A stretch of DNA of 64,000 bases from Bettongia penicillata ogilbyi (Eukaryota; Chordata; Mammalia; Diprotodontia; Potoroidae), in the NCBI GenBank assembly GCA_023548195.1, contig JAJHZJ010000014.1, positions 16,751,718 through 16,815,717 on the forward strand, in the 5' to 3' direction. Positions 61,000-64,000 of this stretch are shown one piece after another (the first letter of the stretch is position 1; each line of letters opens with the position of its first letter). The translations under genes and the position numbers were made by a program. Under the pieces are notes generated by a model. The model did no database searches. It was not told where the DNA came from and saw only the letters and a program-made list of their open reading frames with translations.

Positions 61000-61114
61000 G
61001 GCCGGAATATGACGGCAGTAGCAACGTCCTGTTCCAGTCTCGCGTCCTGCAGCCTCCACCCCTCACTTTTCCCCTTCGCTCTCAGTTTAATTCTCCCATT
61101 CTCCCAACCCCATC

Positions 61115-62833
61115 ATGCCGAGGGGTTTTCTGGTGAAACGAACCAAGAGGCTCGGAGCTTCTTACCGCGTGCGTCGGGTGGAAAGAGACTTTCAGCAGCT
61201 GGCGCCCCAAGAGGAGCCTCCTTTCCCCAGAGCAGCCTCCCCTAGTCCCCAAGGAAGGGGGAAGCGTGCGGAGCTGTTGGAGTTCTCATTGGAAAAGGTA
61301 GAAAAGGAGGGAAGGGAGGCGGTTTCCCGACTGGCAGCTCCTGTGCGCACTTCGTCTTGCCTGGGGACCGGAGGAAGTAGCGGACTGGACCGGCGGGAGA
61401 GCGCGGAGTGGGGGCTGGGCGGAGGCTCGACCCCAGGTCCCAGTCCCAGCCCGGCTAAGCCGGCTGGTGCGGAGTTGCGAGGGACCTTCCTGGAGCGCTG
61501 CCTCAGTTCCCCTGCCTCGGCCGAATCCTTCCCGGGAGGCACCGCAGCCTCGGTTGCTTTCTCTTCCACAGTGGCACCCGGGTCTGCCCCAGCTTCGGTG
61601 GAGCAGCTTTTGATGCCACTCCTGGCACCTTTCCCAGAAGCTGCTCCAAAGTCGGACTCAGCTCCCCTCACTGTCACTCTTCAGGCACTGAAGCGGGGTC
61701 GTGACAAGGGACCTCCTGGACCCCTGTCAGTGTCAGTGTCTGGGACAACAGGACCAGGTGCCAAGAAGCCGAAGGCTATAAGGAGATTGAGCTTCCCGGA
61801 CGAAGTAACCACATCCCCAGTCCTGGGGTTGAAAATCAAGGAGGAGGTGCCTGGGACCCCATCCCGAGGTCTTGAAGGCAGCCGAACGCCTCTGGGCGAA
61901 TTCATTTGCCAGCTGTGCAAGGAACAGTACGCGGACCCCTTTGCGCTGGCCCAGCACCGATGCTCCCGCATAGTGAGAGTCGAGTACCGCTGCCCCGAAT
62001 GCGACAAGGTGTTCAGCTGCCCAGCCAATCTCGCCTCCCACCGCCGGTGGCACAAACCGCGTCCTGCCAATGCTGCCACAAGTGTCCCCGGGGACGGGAA
62101 GGCTCTTTCCTCGTTTTCCTCTTCCTCCTCATTGTCCCCTGATTGCAGTAGCGTCGCACCGTTCCCTCCAGAAGGTAAAGAGAACAGCAGAGAGAAAAGG
62201 ACTGAAGGTCAGCACCCTCTTATTCGGGACAGCTCCCGGACTGATCCGCATCCAGACAGTTCCAGCTCTGCAGCTACCCACCGCCAGGAGGTCAAGGCCC
62301 CTCAGCGCCCTGAGCCCCAGCTACCACAGGGCCCCTATAGTGAAAGGGAGTCGGGGCGTCGCGTCCCGGGGACAGGAAAGGGCCCCGGAGATGGGGTATC
62401 CGAGGTTTTCTTGTGTCCGTATTGCCACAAGAAGTTCCGCCGTCAAGCTTACTTGCGCAAGCACTTGGGCACTCATCAGACGGGGTCAGCCCGAGCGCTG
62501 ACCCCAGGCTACAATACTGAACAGAGCTTGCAGCTTGCTTTCCCCTGTCCACTTTGCGGGGCGCACTTCCCCTCGGCCGACATCAGAGACAAGCACCGGT
62601 TGTGGCACGCGGTGCGGGAGGAAATGCTATTGCCCGCTTTAGCCGGGGCTCCTGCGGAGGGGCCAAATGGAGGTAGAGGAGCTGAAGGAGATACTCAACA
62701 GATCTTTCCGTGCAAGCACTGTCCGTCCACCTTCTTCAGTTCCTTGGGTTTAACCCGACATATCAACAAATGTCACCCTTCGGAAAGCCGGCAGGTGTTG
62801 CTACTCCAGATGCCACTAAGACCCGGTTGCTGA
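61115..62833 (+). CDS. INSM2: INSM2, insulinoma-associated zinc-finger repressor
   Basis: A 572-codon uninterrupted frame with no introns, close in length to the human protein (566 residues as I recall). It begins with the SNAG peptide MPRGFLVKR, which in INSM1, GFI1 and SNAI proteins recruits LSD1/CoREST. A Pro/Ser/Ala-rich stretch follows to about residue 250. Five zinc fingers come next: one CCHC-like (C265, C268, H281, C283), then C2H2 at C293/C296/H309/H313, C434/C437/H450/H454, C478/C481/H494/H498 and C533/C536/H549 with C553/H554. An RKPKAIRRLSF-type basic patch (KKPKAIRRLSF near residue 221) may be a nuclear signal. The product should act in the nucleus as a DNA-binding repressor in neuroendocrine and neural precursor cells. 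The start is the only one giving the SNAG end. The first 200 residues diverge most from memory of the human protein. It stands alone on the plus strand. Confidence 0.97.
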   Translation: MPRGFLVKRTKRLGASYRVRRVERDFQQLAPQEEPPFPRAASPSPQGRGKRAELLEFSLEKVEKEGREAVSRLAAPVRTSSCLGTGGSSGLDRRESAEWGLGGGSTPGPSPSPAKPAGAELRGTFLERCLSSPASAESFPGGTAASVAFSSTVAPGSAPASVEQLLMPLLAPFPEAAPKSDSAPLTVTLQALKRGRDKGPPGPLSVSVSGTTGPGAKKPKAIRRLSFPDEVTTSPVLGLKIKEEVPGTPSRGLEGSRTPLGEFICQLCKEQYADPFALAQHRCSRIVRVEYRCPECDKVFSCPANLASHRRWHKPRPANAATSVPGDGKALSSFSSSSSLSPDCSSVAPFPPEGKENSREKRTEGQHPLIRDSSRTDPHPDSSSSAATHRQEVKAPQRPEPQLPQGPYSERESGRRVPGTGKGPGDGVSEVFLCPYCHKKFRRQAYLRKHLGTHQTGSARALTPGYNTEQSLQLAFPCPLCGAHFPSADIRDKHRLWHAVREEMLLPALAGAPAEGPNGGRGAEGDTQQIFPCKHCPSTFFSSLGLTRHINKCHPSESRQVLLLQMPLRPGC

Positions 62834-63765
62834 GTACGTAGAGAAGCAAGATTGGGACAGACACAGGAAGTAAGAAATGGACATTGTGAGCAGCTGCGGG
62901 ACCCTCTGGTAAAAGTGCCCCTCCCCCCACCTTCTCTTTCTTTACCTTCTTTTCTTTCCTAAAAAGCTTCCTGCAACTCAACCACTGGAGGCCCTAAAAA
63001 AATTCTATGTGACTTGTTCATTCCTATGGAAAGTCTTGATGAAGACTTACCTTGTGTCTAGAAAGGACTTTTTCTTTCCTTCTTTTTAAAGTCACTCAAC
63101 TTGGTTATTACTGATTTTGCTTTCGTTGTCATAGCACACACCCATATAATTTCTCTCTGAATGGGCTCAGATAAATTTTCACTGTACATTCTGGGAATAG
63201 AAAAATAGACGTGATTGGTGCCAAACTTGCAGACAATAAAGAAGCAGGGTTTCAAGCGAGTTGTGGCTGTGCGCAAAACTGACCTTAAGTAAAACTCAGA
63301 AGGCTTTTGTTTCAGGTCCTGAGTTCCCTGTAAAATCTGCCCCCTTTAATTCCATCAAACTGATCCACCCCAAAGAAAGTGGGAAAAGTGATAATTGACT
63401 GAAACAAAGATTGTTTCAACTTGAGGTACACTCCCCGCCACTTTTGTGTAAGGTAAACTAGCTTACCTATTTAAAAATAACTAAAAGAAAAATTTTAGAC
63501 TGGTTTCCTGAAGTTAAAATTTTATCCCTTTAGTAACATTAAACTAAATTTGTGTAACACTTTTGCTGGCAACTTTTCTTGTATTAGATATGAACCTACA
63601 ATAATATGTAATCCACCATAAAACTGAAAGGCAATTCATTTAACATCTTTTTTTCATAACTCCATGGCTTTTGAATTGCTTTTTGTAAACCATGATCAAT
63701 GTACATTCTATACATCCTTGTCCTTGCTTCTATTAGTCAGAAGTGTATGGTTCTCACCAAATAAA
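62834..63765 (+). other. INSM2 3' UTR with two polyadenylation signals
   Basis: AATAAA at 63235-63240 and at 63760-63765; the second is followed by a TGTGTCTTGTGTGTTGTTTG U/GU-rich element, so it is the likelier main site. The sequence between contains A/T-rich stretches but no repeat I recognise. Confidence 0.7.
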
Positions 63766-63770
63766 TATGC

Positions 63771-64000
63771 TTAGCTTGTGTCTTGTGTGTTGTTTGTCCT
63801 TACCTTTACATGTAGCATTTAGTACCCACTGAGGAAAAGGGGGCAAGAGAAAGCAGAAATCATTTTAAATAGGGACTGGCAGTTTTCCTTTTAAATAATC
63901 TAAATTCCAGGAGAAAATGGATACTATATACTTTGTAAAAACTTTCCCATTAAATATTGGCTTCATCTCTAGAAAGTTAATTTTCCTCTGGAATACTGAC
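63771..64000. other. Downstream of INSM2, unassigned
   Basis: A/T-rich, no frame. In human the 3' end of RALGAPA1 (opposite strand) lies close downstream of INSM2, so this could be the start of that 3' UTR. I see nothing that proves it. Confidence 0.3.

Noticed and set aside
61192..62552. Long frames on the minus strand and in other plus frames across INSM2
   Set aside because: Shadows of the GC-rich INSM2 coding sequence; only the main frame has a SNAG start and zinc fingers.

Overview
The window looks like a nuclear segment from a marsupial (metatherian) genome. The repeat mix points that way: CORE/MIR-type tRNA SINEs beginning GGCAGCTAGGTG, an RTE-clade LINE with a family of SINEs sharing its 3' end, old L2, L1 and half-L1 (HAL1) elements, an ERV-L provirus and a Tigger-like DNA transposon. 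The one clearly functional gene, INSM2, is a conserved vertebrate gene. I cannot fix the species.

Layout. 1-10.7 kb holds L1, L2 and SINE fragments and a long RTE LINE (about 3.04-9.29 kb). That LINE is split by a full-length HAL1 in opposite orientation, bounded by a 16-bp target duplication. 10.7-24.8 kb holds SINEs, a 1.4-kb antisense L2, and a long sense L1 (about 16.8-22.85 kb) carrying a solo ERV-L LTR, a MIR and an unclassified 1.1-kb insertion. 25.1-31.4 kb holds a decayed Ty3/gypsy element (reverse transcriptase, then integrase tail). It is split by an antisense L1, which itself carries a processed NACA pseudogene. 31.7-40.7 kb is SINEs, a clean 5'-truncated L1 with a 15-bp target duplication, a second solo ERV-L LTR and an internally deleted Tigger element. 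40.9-49.45 kb is an ERV-L provirus with two LTRs, a primer-binding site, gag-like remnant, protease, reverse transcriptase, RNase H, integrase and a dUTPase after integrase. It has no room for env. It is interrupted by an RTE-derived copy that carries an unusual L1 insertion of its own. 49.5-59.7 kb is mostly L2 in both orientations with SINEs and L1 ends.

59.7-64 kb is different: low repeat content, rising GC, a TATA promoter with E-boxes, the intronless 572-codon INSM2 gene on the plus strand, and two polyadenylation signals. INSM2 is a SNAG-domain zinc-finger repressor of neuroendocrine cells. In human it lies next to RALGAPA1 and across a gene-poor interval from NFKBIA, so the 60-kb repeat-filled upstream region fits that interval (inference).

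No operon, CRISPR array or microbial system is present. The most informative content is the layered insertion history, which can be ordered from target-site duplications, plus a duplicated E-box unit about 1 kb upstream of INSM2. All transposon coding regions are broken. Fragment edges without target duplications are approximate, and family names come from recognising sequence patterns, not from a database search.
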